NCBI GenBank assembly: GCA_964404255.1
Contig: CAYOJJ010000002.1
Span: 124,001 to 188,000 of the forward strand
DNA: 64,000 nucleotides
Reading direction: 5' to 3'
DNA from: JAFDZW01 sp964404255
GTDB lineage: Bacteria; Bacteroidota; Ignavibacteria; Palsa-1295
Shown: piece by piece, positions 8,733-16,604 of the stretch
Layout of the letters: each line of letters begins with the position of its first letter
Numbering within the stretch: position 1 is the first letter of the stretch
The notes under the pieces: generated by a model
What the model was told of the DNA's origin: nothing
What the model saw: the letters and a program-made list of their open reading frames with translations, nothing else
Databases searched by the model: none
Translations under genes and position numbers: made by a program

Positions 8733-10007
8733 ATGAGTTCATGCATTGTTGTCTGTGGAGCCAATTGGGGGGACGAAGGGAAAGGTCGCATCGTAGATTA
8801 TCTCGCCTCCAATGCCTCAGCGGTTATTCGGTTTCAGGGTGGAAATAATGCGGGACATACGGTCGTCAATGAGTTCGGTACCTTCAAGCTCCACCTCATT
8901 CCTTCCGGTATCTTTTATCCTAATGTTCTAAATATTCTTGGCACCGGTACGGTGATCGATCTCGAAGCCTTGAATGTCGAGATGGCCGGATTAAGAGAAC
9001 GTGGCTTTAAAGATCTGAACCTCCGTATCTCGAACCGCGCCACAATCTGCCTGCCATTCTATCCCCGCGAAGATGCGCTCGAAGAAGAGCGCCTCGGCAG
9101 TAGGTCATTTGGCTCGACTAAGCGCGGCATTGCTCCGGCATACGCCGATAGATATTGGAAGCGCGGCACCCAGATCGCCGATGCCCTAAACCCAGACCTC
9201 TTACGAGATAGGATTACACAGCTTGTCGAATTAAAGAATGCTTATTATCCGGCACTTTACCCTGCAATGCCGAAGATCGAGGTGGATGAAATTATAGAAT
9301 GGGTACTGCGCAACATTGAGCCGGTAAAAGATCTCGTAGTCGATATGCAAGACATCGAACCCGCCTTAACTGCTGCCGATAAACCGATCCTTTTCGAAGC
9401 ACAGCTCGGAGCCTTGCGCGACATTAATGCCGGCATTTATCCTTACACATCGTCCTCGTGCTGCTTATCGGCGTATGCACCGCTTGGTGGAGGTTTTCCG
9501 AGCCTTGTGCCCGATACGATTGTTGCCGTAGCAAAAGCATTTTCGACGTGCGTCGGTGATGGGCCTTTCGTTACGGAAATGGAAGGCGCTTATGCCGATC
9601 AGCTTCGCGAAGTAGCGATGGAGTACGGAGTAGCGACTGGCCGCCCGAGAAGAATCGGCCATTTCGATGCCGTTGCCACCCGCTACGGAGCCTGGGCTCA
9701 GCGCGCAACGACAATCGCTCTCACAAAGCTCGACACACTTTCGGGTTTGAGTACCCTTAAGATATGTACCCATTACCAGCATAACGGCAATGCAATAGAT
9801 ACCTTTCCGCCAAACGCCGTCTTAAGCGATTGCAAGCCGATCTATAAAGAACTCCCCGGCTGGAACGAAGATATTTCTGGAATCAGGAAATACGAAGACT
9901 TACCGGAGAATACCAGAGCTTACATCGAAGAAATAGAGCGCCTCATCGGCACAAAAGCAAAATACATTTCAGTAGGCGCTCACCGGGATGCGATGATCGT
10001 GAGGTAA
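8733..10007 (+). CDS. purA: Adenylosuccinate synthetase
   Basis: Catalyses GTP-dependent condensation of IMP and aspartate, the first committed step to AMP. The 424-residue protein has the P-loop NWGDEGKGR at residues 11-19 with the catalytic Asp14, then IRFQGGNNAGHTVV, the IMP-binding GSRSFGSTKRGIAPAYADRY, and ATGRPRRIGHFD near residue 305. The C-terminal nucleotide-base motif reads SVGAHRD rather than the common SVGPDRD. NWGDEGKGR, where most bacteria have QWGDEGKGK, is a variant I associate with some Firmicutes. purB, the next enzyme of the branch, lies 7 kb downstream on the same strand. Confidence 0.97.
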   Translation: MSSCIVVCGANWGDEGKGRIVDYLASNASAVIRFQGGNNAGHTVVNEFGTFKLHLIPSGIFYPNVLNILGTGTVIDLEALNVEMAGLRERGFKDLNLRISNRATICLPFYPREDALEEERLGSRSFGSTKRGIAPAYADRYWKRGTQIADALNPDLLRDRITQLVELKNAYYPALYPAMPKIEVDEIIEWVLRNIEPVKDLVVDMQDIEPALTAADKPILFEAQLGALRDINAGIYPYTSSSCCLSAYAPLGGGFPSLVPDTIVAVAKAFSTCVGDGPFVTEMEGAYADQLREVAMEYGVATGRPRRIGHFDAVATRYGAWAQRATTIALTKLDTLSGLSTLKICTHYQHNGNAIDTFPPNAVLSDCKPIYKELPGWNEDISGIRKYEDLPENTRAYIEEIERLIGTKAKYISVGAHRDAMIVR

Positions 10008-10059
10008 TTCGTCTGAACCATGATTAATGGGATTAAAGGATTTTCCAGGATTATTATTG

Positions 10060-10260
10060 TCATCGCGAGGAGCATGTTGGGGTATGGGGTGTAGGGTTTG
10101 GGGTATGAGAAATGCGAATACAATCTTATTCAAGGCCTCGAATAAGCCTGTCATTCCGAACCGCAGGGAGGAATCCCTAACATGTCTTAACCTACCGTCT
10201 TAAGCAACGACCCGAACCCCGCCCCCTACCCATTGTGAGGAATCCCCTGACGTCCTAACA
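10060..10260 (+). repeat. Intergenic repeat, copy 1, with G-rich tract
   Basis: The gap between purA and the GNAT gene (10008-10322) holds no gene. It contains a truncated GTCATCGCGAGGAG element (about 10070), a purine-rich GGGGTATGGGG tract, and from 10148 a GTCATTCCGAA...GAGGAATCCC...ATGTCTTAAC...CTTAAGC unit. The last unit recurs at 16308-16381 and, inverted, at 17100-17167. A second GAGGAATCCCC follows near 10230. Confidence 0.8.
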
Positions 10261-10297
10261 AACCGCCTTATACACCTTATGCAATAAGTAATAGCCA

Positions 10298-10305
10298 TAT
10301 CTTTG
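10298..10305 (+). promoter_or_regulatory. Bacteroidota-type -7 element (TATCTTTG)
   Basis: This is a perfect TAnnTTTG match 17 bases before the ATG at 10323, so the 5' leader would be only about 10 bases. No -33 TTG is present at the usual spacing. Confidence 0.45.
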
Positions 10306-10322
10306 TAGCTATAACTAAGGCA

Positions 10323-10856
10323 ATGGAACAGCTAGTAATCAGGGAATTCAACCAGGAAGTGGATCTGATTTCCCTACAAGCTATTGATACTTCAGATTCT
10401 AGTGAGTACGTCTATGAAGTAAGAGTTGAAGATTATGCATTAATTCTGCAATACACTACATGCGAACCTGCTCTTACACAGACGTTTCCAATCGATCTTA
10501 ATGAGTCTGGCATTGAGTATGGGCTTGTTGCGGTAATCGAGAATCGGGTTGTTGGGTTTATTGGTGCCAGCTTTGAAGAGTGGAATAGACAATTAAAAAT
10601 TCGCCATTTTTACGTTGACCGAAAATATAGAGGTCAGGGAATAGGTAGGATGCTCATAAGATCACTCTTGAGTTACGGGCAGCGGATTGGCTCGATTATG
10701 ATATGGACAGAGACTAGCAACCTTAATTATCAAGGCATAGAAGTATATAAGAAATTAGGGTTTTCCATTTGTGGCTTCGATCTCTCTATGTACCGGGGGA
10801 CAACCAGTACCCATAGAAATGAATTTGCAATATTTTTATCGCTAAGCACAGAGTGA
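10323..10856 (+). CDS. GNAT acetyltransferase, streptothricin-acetyltransferase-like
   Basis: The 177-residue protein has the GNAT core: a central GLVAVIENRVVGFIGAS strand pair, then IRHFYVDRKYRGQGIGRML, where RGQGIG is the acetyl-CoA pyrophosphate loop, and the C-terminal WTETSNLNYQGIEVYKKLGF. The last segment, followed by CGFDLSMYRG, resembles the streptothricin acetyltransferase (Sat) branch (LETQ..N..A..FY...GF.....D..LY). Antibiotic resistance is therefore possible but unproven, because many GNATs share this tail. It lies at the left edge of the restriction-modification island, and its codon use is more AT-rich than that of purA. Confidence 0.85.
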   Translation: MEQLVIREFNQEVDLISLQAIDTSDSSEYVYEVRVEDYALILQYTTCEPALTQTFPIDLNESGIEYGLVAVIENRVVGFIGASFEEWNRQLKIRHFYVDRKYRGQGIGRMLIRSLLSYGQRIGSIMIWTETSNLNYQGIEVYKKLGFSICGFDLSMYRGTTSTHRNEFAIFLSLSTE

Positions 10857-10862
10857 GGTAGC

Positions 10863-11072
10863 TTATTTTATTTTCACCAACTCCTCCACTGTCACCTTCA
10901 GTGTTTTAGCGATCTTCTCTAAATTATCCACGCTGATATTTACCGTACCCCGTTCTAAGGCCGAGACATAATTCGAACTGAGCCTCGATCGGATCGCCAG
11001 CTTTTCCTGCGACCATCCCATTTTAATTCTAAGAGCTTTAATGTTTTCACCGATTGCTTTTCGTGATGACAT
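10863..11072 (-). CDS. XRE-family helix-turn-helix regulator, controller-like
   Basis: From the ATG at 11072 the product has 69 residues (MSSRKAIGENIKALRIKMGW onward), the size of restriction-modification controller (C) proteins. The Cro/C1 helix-turn-helix is complete: SQEKLAIRSRLSSNYVSALE is the helix 2-turn-recognition helix segment, followed by RGTVNISVDNLEKIAKTLK. A longer in-frame start at 11216 would add 48 residues of no recognisable kind and is rejected. It lies downstream of and in the same direction as the res/mod pair, with about 300 bases between, and probably has its own promoter. Control of the restriction genes is inferred from position and size only. Confidence 0.85.
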   Translation of the reverse strand: MSSRKAIGENIKALRIKMGWSQEKLAIRSRLSSNYVSALERGTVNISVDNLEKIAKTLKVTVEELVKIK

Positions 11073-11105
11073 GCATACAAAATTATAGCCGATTACCCAA
11101 AATCC

Positions 11106-11138
11106 GTTACATCCATATCGTCGTCTCCATATCGTTAC
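11106..11138 (-). promoter_or_regulatory. Possible operator: paired CCATATCGT repeats upstream of the XRE gene
   Basis: CCATATCGT occurs at 11113-11121 and again at 11127-11135, a 14-base period. The pair is framed by GTTAC at 11106-11110 and 11134-11138. It lies 41-62 bases upstream of the XRE start, a plausible place for autoregulation. Function is inferred. Confidence 0.4.
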
Positions 11139-11187
11139 CTTTATATTATCGCAGCTATATCGTGAAGGCATATTTAATAAGCCCGGG

Positions 11188-11195
11188 TATATTTG
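11188..11195 (+). promoter_or_regulatory. Bacteroidota-type -7 element (TATATTTG) before a candidate small RNA
   Basis: This is a perfect TAnnTTTG match on the plus strand with no protein gene downstream of it, but with a Rho-independent terminator 113 bases further on. No -33 TTG is seen. Confidence 0.4.
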
Positions 11196-11201
11196 CAGAC
11201 T

Positions 11202-11335
11202 ATGATTATATAGCATCGTCTCTATCGGATGGATTGGCTGCTGACAAACGATCCAGGTCCTCCCTGGTTAAGACAAAGGCTCCTCTCACCTAATACGCGT
11301 GATGGAGAAACCGCCCGAGAGGGCGGTTTTTTATT
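11202..11335 (+). ncRNA. Candidate small RNA of about 130 bases
   Basis: The interval lies between a -7 element (11188-11195) and a strong plus-oriented terminator (11308-11333). Both flanking protein genes are on the minus strand, so neither uses that terminator. An internal CCAGG...CCTGG hairpin is visible near 11251-11265. It does not match tRNA, SRP RNA, 6S or tmRNA signatures that I can recognise. It could regulate the neighbouring XRE or restriction genes, but there is no direct evidence. Confidence 0.35.
11308..11333 (+). terminator. Rho-independent terminator
   Basis: The stem AAACCGCCC pairs with GGGCGGTTT around a GAGA loop, followed by a T-run on the plus strand. The minus strand has only a short interrupted T-tract, so the orientation is plus. 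Confidence 0.85.
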
Positions 11336-11369
11336 TGGTGAATAATTTTACCGTAAGAAGGGCGGGTAA

Positions 11370-13871
11370 TTAGGCCTCTTCAAAGAGAGCTCTTAACTTA
11401 TTTTGCCAATCATGGAGGTGTAAAACCTCAAACCTTATTGGTTTTGTATTCATTTCAAAGCCTAATTCCGAAATATGTTTAGGCTGTACCTTATTACATT
11501 GTGCAAAAATCTCCTCGATGTAAGTCGTCTTTTCATTACCAATTAAGTGCAAACCCTTTGATTCAATGATAAAGACTTTATCAATTCCGTAACTACCGTC
11601 TGGTTTTCTAGTGGTGGAAATAAAATCAGGATAGAGTTTATGAGGTTTCCATCCTTGAAGGAAGTAATATCCCTTTGAGGAATAATTACGCATCCAGAAA
11701 AAGAGTTGTTCATACTTGTCTAGCCAAAGTGCTACCTCTTTTTCTTCCTTGTTGTAATCCTCATTTACAATGGCCCCCTCTTCAAACAGACTTTGTTGAA
11801 CACCGGAGACTTTTCCAGTTGAAGAATTAATCCTTGTTATATGAGAATCTTCTTCAGAGACAGATAGCTGCCCAGGTGGACGCCACGAATCTGTAAAAAA
11901 TACAAATCGTATCTCCTCTTTCTTCATTAACTCAAAAAAAACATCACGGCCTAGTACGTCTTTTTGTTCTCGCAACCACGACCGGAATGAGTCAGCAAGA
12001 TGGTAGAGGTTATGACGCAATTTTAACTCGTTTTTCTCTTTCTCTTTCAATTTTCGTAGGAGTCTATCGGAAAGGTCATAAGCCATCCATGGATTTGGTA
12101 TGACATTCATTATCTCTCCAGCTACATATTCAGGTGAGACTTCATGGTATGTATTGACAATTTCACCTTTATGGGAGATAAAAGTAAAGGATTCATCGTC
12201 AGAGACAGAAAAAGAATCTTCACTAGAAATCAAGGTCTCATTTTGAAATTTAAAGTGACTTAAAAATTCATCAATATCTAACTTGTACCAATCAAGTCTA
12301 GAAAGAATATCTGCATCATAATCTAATGCTCTAGCTTTTTCATTTTTAACATACACAAAGGTGGGAAGGATAAAATGCTTAATAGCTTTTTTGTATTCCT
12401 CACGAATTGAATAACTGAAGATCTTTCCAGAAGAGCTGCTATCTGTTCTAGTGCCGTCAAGGCGAATCTGTGTGCGGAGATCAATAAGTCCTTCTTCGTC
12501 AAATCCTTTTTTAATATCGTTAACAATATTATTTTGTCGGTGGCTTATAACATATGCTTCGTCGAGAGATTCAATCCCGGTCTTTTCAGCATAAGGTTGG
12601 CGAAGTATTCGACCAATAAGTTGGGTTGCTCCGGTCTTTGATTTAGGGGTATTTAATAAGCAGAGTACGTAGGCAAAAGAACAATCCCACCCCTCCTTTA
12701 AAGCATCTTTTGTGATAATATACCGGACATCATTGTTCTTTGTTAATAAACCGTTTGAATCCTCAAATACATTGAGGTCCTTTTTTTCGGAAGATTGTAT
12801 CGCTATTTCATCCTCACGAACACCTTTACGTTTTAGAAGCTCTTCTTTCACATCTTCCGAATGTATAAACCCACGCTGCCGCTGATCTTTGCCAGTTCGC
12901 TCAACTTGAATTAAGCACATGGGACGGATAAACTTTCCAGATGTTTCTTCATATTTATCCGCTGCTTTTTTCAGTTCTGAGAGTCTTGCTATTGCAGCTG
13001 AAAGAGTATCTCTCCAATCCGTATTTTCGACATTTTTGATATTTATAGGAAGTTTTACCATTTCTTCGACAAGCAGTTGCTTTCCTGTGATTTTTACAAG
13101 AACGTTACTTGCTTCATGCGGTGTCGCAGTGAATTCAATAATGGCTCTTGGATTAAATCGGGCTAATGCCTCCTGCATTAGTAAGCTTTTAGCACGATGT
13201 CCCTCATCAAGAATCACAATTGGTTCGAGAATGCGTATTGTATTGCCAAGTGAGGACTTAATTTGTCGCAGGTTAAAATCCGTATGCGTATCAAGCATCG
13301 GGTATTGCTTCAGGAGCTTTTCATGCAAATCTAATCGCTCTTCAGATGGGAAAAAAGCCGAAAATTCAGAATCACGGTACATCCGCAAAAAATCTTTTGT
13401 TTCTCGTGCAGTCGATTGCATCATTATGATTAGGACAACAAGGTTGCTCTCAACGTCGCTTGGAGTAAAACGTTCTTCCTTTTCGATAATCATAGTTCTC
13501 CCTGCAGAAGCACGGTCAAGAACCTGACGATAAGGATGGTCTTTTGTGCGGAGAGATTTTAGAGTTTGCTTGTATATTTGTTGTGTTGGAACAACCCATA
13601 ACACGAGCCCTTCCTTTCGTTTCGTCAAATAGTCTTTTGCTAAATCAATTGCATGAGCAGCAAGAAGAGTTTTCCCCCCACCCGTGGGGACTTGTAAACA
13701 AATAAAGGGTTTTGAATCTGGAAAGTCCTTTAAGCGATTGTAATTATAACGATTCACTTCCCATGCTGCGCGTGCCGCATAGCGAGGATCACTCGTTTCA
13801 AACTCCTTTATGCTTGAAAAATAATCACGAAGTGTTGCTAAACACTGTTGTTGATATTCTTTAAGCTGCAT
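11370..13871 (-). CDS. res: Type III restriction enzyme, Res subunit
   Basis: The 833-residue protein is a superfamily 2 helicase fused to a nuclease. Motif I is PTGGGKT (62-68), motif II is DEGH (222-225), and motif III is EFTATP (246-251). The later helicase motifs include LKEGWDCSFAYVLCLLNTPK and TQLIGRILRQP. The C-terminal PD-(D/E)xK nuclease is seen as YPDF at 747-750 and ESK at 770-772. Type III Res works with Mod to cut DNA carrying two inversely oriented unmethylated sites. At 833 residues it is shorter than EcoP1I-type Res but retains all motifs and looks intact. Its start overlaps the mod stop by 11 bases, so the two are coupled. The AT-rich codon use differs from the flanking purA and purB. 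Confidence 0.95.
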   Translation of the reverse strand: MQLKEYQQQCLATLRDYFSSIKEFETSDPRYAARAAWEVNRYNYNRLKDFPDSKPFICLQVPTGGGKTLLAAHAIDLAKDYLTKRKEGLVLWVVPTQQIYKQTLKSLRTKDHPYRQVLDRASAGRTMIIEKEERFTPSDVESNLVVLIIMMQSTARETKDFLRMYRDSEFSAFFPSEERLDLHEKLLKQYPMLDTHTDFNLRQIKSSLGNTIRILEPIVILDEGHRAKSLLMQEALARFNPRAIIEFTATPHEASNVLVKITGKQLLVEEMVKLPINIKNVENTDWRDTLSAAIARLSELKKAADKYEETSGKFIRPMCLIQVERTGKDQRQRGFIHSEDVKEELLKRKGVREDEIAIQSSEKKDLNVFEDSNGLLTKNNDVRYIITKDALKEGWDCSFAYVLCLLNTPKSKTGATQLIGRILRQPYAEKTGIESLDEAYVISHRQNNIVNDIKKGFDEEGLIDLRTQIRLDGTRTDSSSSGKIFSYSIREEYKKAIKHFILPTFVYVKNEKARALDYDADILSRLDWYKLDIDEFLSHFKFQNETLISSEDSFSVSDDESFTFISHKGEIVNTYHEVSPEYVAGEIMNVIPNPWMAYDLSDRLLRKLKEKEKNELKLRHNLYHLADSFRSWLREQKDVLGRDVFFELMKKEEIRFVFFTDSWRPPGQLSVSEEDSHITRINSSTGKVSGVQQSLFEEGAIVNEDYNKEEKEVALWLDKYEQLFFWMRNYSSKGYYFLQGWKPHKLYPDFISTTRKPDGSYGIDKVFIIESKGLHLIGNEKTTYIEEIFAQCNKVQPKHISELGFEMNTKPIRFEVLHLHDWQNKLRALFEEA

Positions 13872-15537
13872 CTTCTATTCTCCGATATACCTCATAGGGC
13901 AATTGACAAAATTCGGTATTGAATTCATTTAGTGTCTCTTGATTTACATATCTTACAGCACCGAAAACAAGTCGTTTTCTCTTGCTTGTTGTTCTAAACG
14001 CTTCTATAAAATCGAGCTTTAATGCACAATCTGACGATTTTAATTTTTCTATGTTTGGTTCGTAAAGTAAGTAAATATCATAAAATTTTGACGACCCGAT
14101 GTAATTTTTCTTCCTATCAATCTTCTTTCTGTCAAAAGTTTCACCGGTTGCAGTCTGGAATACATAGGCTGCCATATCTTCATATTTTGGCAGAGTTTTC
14201 CCTGCAAGTATTTTTGCTATATCGTATTCGGCTCCAAGGGTGATATAAGAAAAACTTCCACCTAAAGCAACTCTTAGATTTTTATCCTTTGCAGCTTTTA
14301 TACCTTTTGAGACCCTACGGAGCCGTTCTGCTGTAACTGTATCTGCATAATCTTCTTGCTCTACGAGGATAAATTTCCTATTATTTCCATCTTCTTTATT
14401 TAAGGCCAGCACTGCATGACCTGTCGTTCCGGAACCAGCAAATGAATCAAGAACAATGTCATTCTCGGTTGTAAATTGGTCAATAATCATTTTGACAAGA
14501 GATAAAGGCTTAGGATATGAGAAGGATTCTCCTTTGAAGATTTCCTTTATAATCCGAGTGCCTTCTTCATTTTTTGCGGTAGAGAGTAAATATACATCTT
14601 CTTCCTTATCCCCTTTTTTATCATTTAATTCGGATATCCATGTGGAAACAGGTTTCCTATCTCTTTTTGAATCCTCGGCATAGCTTTTTAGTCGTGGCGA
14701 AGTCAGATTCCTATCGGGAAAATCTTCTGGCCAAATTATCTTCCCTTCTTTTATCTTCTGAGCCATTGTAGGGGGATAATATCCCCAAATTCTTCCTTGG
14801 GGAGGAAGATATTTTGTCCCCGTTTTTGGATTCTCAAGTTCATACCACTGGTTTGGCCTCATTTCCTTTGTCATTCCAACAGTAAGAGGCATACTTGCAT
14901 ACATACCGCCCTTTCCGTCTGGTATGTTGTATTTAGTCAAATCCCTTTCATCGCCTTTTACAAAAACTTGCTCAGGATTTTTAGAATAAGCTAAAAGATA
15001 TTCATGGTCAGATGAAATCCAAGAAGAAGCCAAACTTGAGCTAATTCTTCTCCGCCAAACGAAAGTTGCTAAGTAACCAGTCTCTCCGAAAATTTCATCC
15101 ATTAACATTCTCAAATGGTGAAATTCGTTGTCGTCTATAGATACAAAAATTATACCATCATCGCGTAAAAGTTCTTTAAGCAATTTGAGGCGGGGAGTCA
15201 TCATTGACAGCCAACGGTCGTGTCTATCTTGGCAGTCAATATCAACTACTTTCCCGAGCCACTCCTTGTGTCGAGGAGAATTTACATTGTCATTATAAGT
15301 CCATTTTTCATTCCCTGTATTGTAGGGTGGGTCAATGTAAATACACTTTACTTTTCCCCCATAATGCGGAAGTAAAGCTTTTATAGCTTTAAGGTTATCA
15401 CCATGTATTACTAAGTTGTCATCAAGTGATGGTTTAGTGGAAAATGATTTTTTCTTATCAATAACAAGTTCATGGTGCGGCACAGCAAGATGATAATTAC
15501 GAACATATCGTGCTCCAGCGAATTCAAGTCGTGCCAT
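13861..15537 (-). CDS. mod: Type III DNA methyltransferase, Mod subunit (beta class)
   Basis: The 558-residue protein has the beta-class order of amino-methyltransferase motifs. Catalytic motif IV DPPYNTG is at 69-75, a central target-recognition region lies at about 160-330, and the S-adenosylmethionine motif FAGSGTT is at 366-372. It should methylate an adenine N6 (less likely a cytosine N4) on one strand of a short asymmetric site and give sequence specificity to the Res complex. The recognition sequence cannot be read from the protein by eye. No simple-sequence tract that would cause phase variation was noticed in or before the gene. It is the first gene of the pair and starts 122 bases from tRNA-Val. 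Confidence 0.95.
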   Translation of the reverse strand: MARLEFAGARYVRNYHLAVPHHELVIDKKKSFSTKPSLDDNLVIHGDNLKAIKALLPHYGGKVKCIYIDPPYNTGNEKWTYNDNVNSPRHKEWLGKVVDIDCQDRHDRWLSMMTPRLKLLKELLRDDGIIFVSIDDNEFHHLRMLMDEIFGETGYLATFVWRRRISSSLASSWISSDHEYLLAYSKNPEQVFVKGDERDLTKYNIPDGKGGMYASMPLTVGMTKEMRPNQWYELENPKTGTKYLPPQGRIWGYYPPTMAQKIKEGKIIWPEDFPDRNLTSPRLKSYAEDSKRDRKPVSTWISELNDKKGDKEEDVYLLSTAKNEEGTRIIKEIFKGESFSYPKPLSLVKMIIDQFTTENDIVLDSFAGSGTTGHAVLALNKEDGNNRKFILVEQEDYADTVTAERLRRVSKGIKAAKDKNLRVALGGSFSYITLGAEYDIAKILAGKTLPKYEDMAAYVFQTATGETFDRKKIDRKKNYIGSSKFYDIYLLYEPNIEKLKSSDCALKLDFIEAFRTTSKRKRLVFGAVRYVNQETLNEFNTEFCQLPYEVYRRIEDAA

Positions 15538-15626
15538 AGAATTGGGTGCCTATAACAAAAAAAATAATATACGAAAATGATTATCTAGTGCAAAGATACG
15601 ATGCAAATAATAAGCTCTTAAAACAC

Positions 15627-15652
15627 AAAAGCCGAAGTCTCCTTCGGCTTTT
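15627..15652 (-). terminator. Terminator of tRNA-Val
   Basis: The stem AAAAGCCGAAG/CTTCGGCTTTT with a four-base loop lies eight bases after the tRNA 3' end. In minus orientation it is followed by GTGTTTTAAG. It is nearly symmetrical and may also work on the other strand. Confidence 0.8.
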
Positions 15653-15659
15653 TAAGAAC

Positions 15660-15736
15660 TGGTGGGCAATACAGGATTCGAACCTGTGACCTTTTCCATG
15701 TCAAGGAAACGCGCTAACCAACTGCGCCAATTGCCC
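15660..15736 (-). tRNA. tRNA-Val (anticodon GAC)
   Basis: On the minus strand the 77-base sequence folds as a cloverleaf. The acceptor stem is GGGCAAT/ATTGCCC, the D arm GCGC..TTGGTTA..GCGC, the anticodon stem TTTCC/GGAAA around loop TTGACAT (anticodon GAC), and the T arm ACAGG/CCTGT around TTCGAAT. Discriminator A and CCA are encoded. It bounds the restriction-modification island on the right. No copy of its 3' end was found at the left side. Confidence 0.97.
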
Positions 15737-15857
15737 GCTTAACAGGGAGCGTTTCAACAGCCTGCAATAGGCTGAGGTTCCGTCCGAATTCAGGGGGTGG
15801 GTGGTTTCTATCCGTAAGGCAGTAGCGAGGCTTCGAGCAGCCGAGGCTGCGAGTCGC

Positions 15858-16163
15858 TTAACCGATGCGCTTGGAGAGCGTGCGGATCGTCTGACGCTCT
15901 TCGAGGCACTCGGAGATGCCGATCACGAGGTCCTTCGTGTGGTCATCGTAGTTATCCTCGAGGTTATCGAAGCTCTCGTTGTTGTAGCACTCATAGACTT
16001 CGACGAAGGCGTTAGCCTTCTCGTCGGAAGCATAGATCGAGACTTCGATGCCGCTTTGGGTGTCGTTGACGGCACGGACGAACTGCTCGGCAAGGTGCTG
16101 ATACTGCACGATCTTATCGAGCTTTACCGGATAGGAAATAGTAACGATTACGTTCGCTGACAT
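15858..16163 (-). CDS. Small conserved-type hypothetical protein
   Basis: From the ATG at 16163 the product has 101 residues (MSANVIVTISYPVKLDKIVQ). Alternating hydrophobic strands (VIVTISYPV, GIEVSIYASD, AFVEVYECYNN) and amphipathic helices suggest a ferredoxin-like or dimeric alpha-beta barrel fold of the kind found in antibiotic-monooxygenase-like proteins. That assignment is weak and no catalytic residue can be named. An in-frame start 13 codons further upstream exists but begins in a less conserved-looking segment. It has no signal peptide, so it is probably cytoplasmic. It stands alone between tRNA-Val and a repeat-rich gap. Confidence 0.6.
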   Translation of the reverse strand: MSANVIVTISYPVKLDKIVQYQHLAEQFVRAVNDTQSGIEVSIYASDEKANAFVEVYECYNNESFDNLEDNYDDHTKDLVIGISECLEERQTIRTLSKRIG

Positions 16164-16242
16164 TCTTGGGTTTAGTAAAAGATTGTCTGCAAAGTTACGC
16201 ATACTTTGGCTCTATCTGTAAGAATTCGCCAGTTTTGAGAAT

Positions 16243-16381
16243 TCGGGGTTGGGGTGGGGTGTGGGGTATGGAGTTCGGGGTTGGGGTTCTGGGTTCAAGG
16301 CGGTTAATAAACCTGTCATTCCGAATCCCGCCACGGCGGGTGAGGAATCCCTATAATGTCTTAACGAATCGGCTTAAGCAT
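16243..16381 (+). repeat. Intergenic repeat, copy 2, with G-rich tract
   Basis: A G-rich tract (GGGGTTGGGGTGGGGTGTGG type, 16246-16295) is followed at 16308-16381 by the GTCATTCCGAA...GAGGAATCCC...TATAATGTCTTAACGAA...GGCTTAAGC unit. The same two parts occur in reverse order and inverted at 17100-17275. The gap 16164-16604 carries no gene. Confidence 0.85.
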
Positions 16382-16414
16382 AAATTGAATTTCCCCAACT
16401 CCATCCCCAGCATT

Positions 16415-16516
16415 GTCATCGCGAGGAGACGAAGGCGACGTGGCGATCCAAGACTCTGAACCTATATCTGAAAGGCCTTGGATTGCCACGTCCGCCAAGG
16501 CGGACTCGCAATGACA
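16415..16516. repeat. Long imperfect palindrome (GTCATCGCGAGGAG family)
   Basis: The left arm TGTCATCGCGAGGAGACGAA... and right arm ...GGACTCGCAATGACA are inverted. The inner part GACGTGGCGATCCAAG is answered by CTTGGATTGCCACGTC. An RNA from either strand would fold into a long hairpin of about 100 bases. A truncated relative lies near 10070. Similar repeats occur in many bacterial intergenic regions. Confidence 0.8.
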
Positions 16517-16604
16517 CTTTTATTTGGGCCAACATTGCAACGGCACTAAAAGCAGAATTATCGGTTCTTCTGGTCGGAATTACAACCAACCATCCGTAAT
16601 ACCT

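Noticed and set aside
10008..10322. Left attachment site matching the tRNA-Val 3' end
   Set aside because: No copy of the tRNA 3' end (TTCGAATCCTGTATTGCCC) is found there, and no integrase gene exists, so tRNA-mediated integration is not supported.
11054..11293. Open frame of 79 codons on the plus strand over the XRE upstream region
   Set aside because: It lacks a Shine-Dalgarno, has no recognisable protein character, and begins inside the XRE gene on the opposite strand. The promoter and terminator in the area fit a small RNA better.
11217..11335. SRP RNA or other known structural RNA
   Set aside because: A GCAGCC string on the minus strand recalls the SRP core, but the GGAA tetraloop and the rest of helix 8 are absent and the terminator points the other way.
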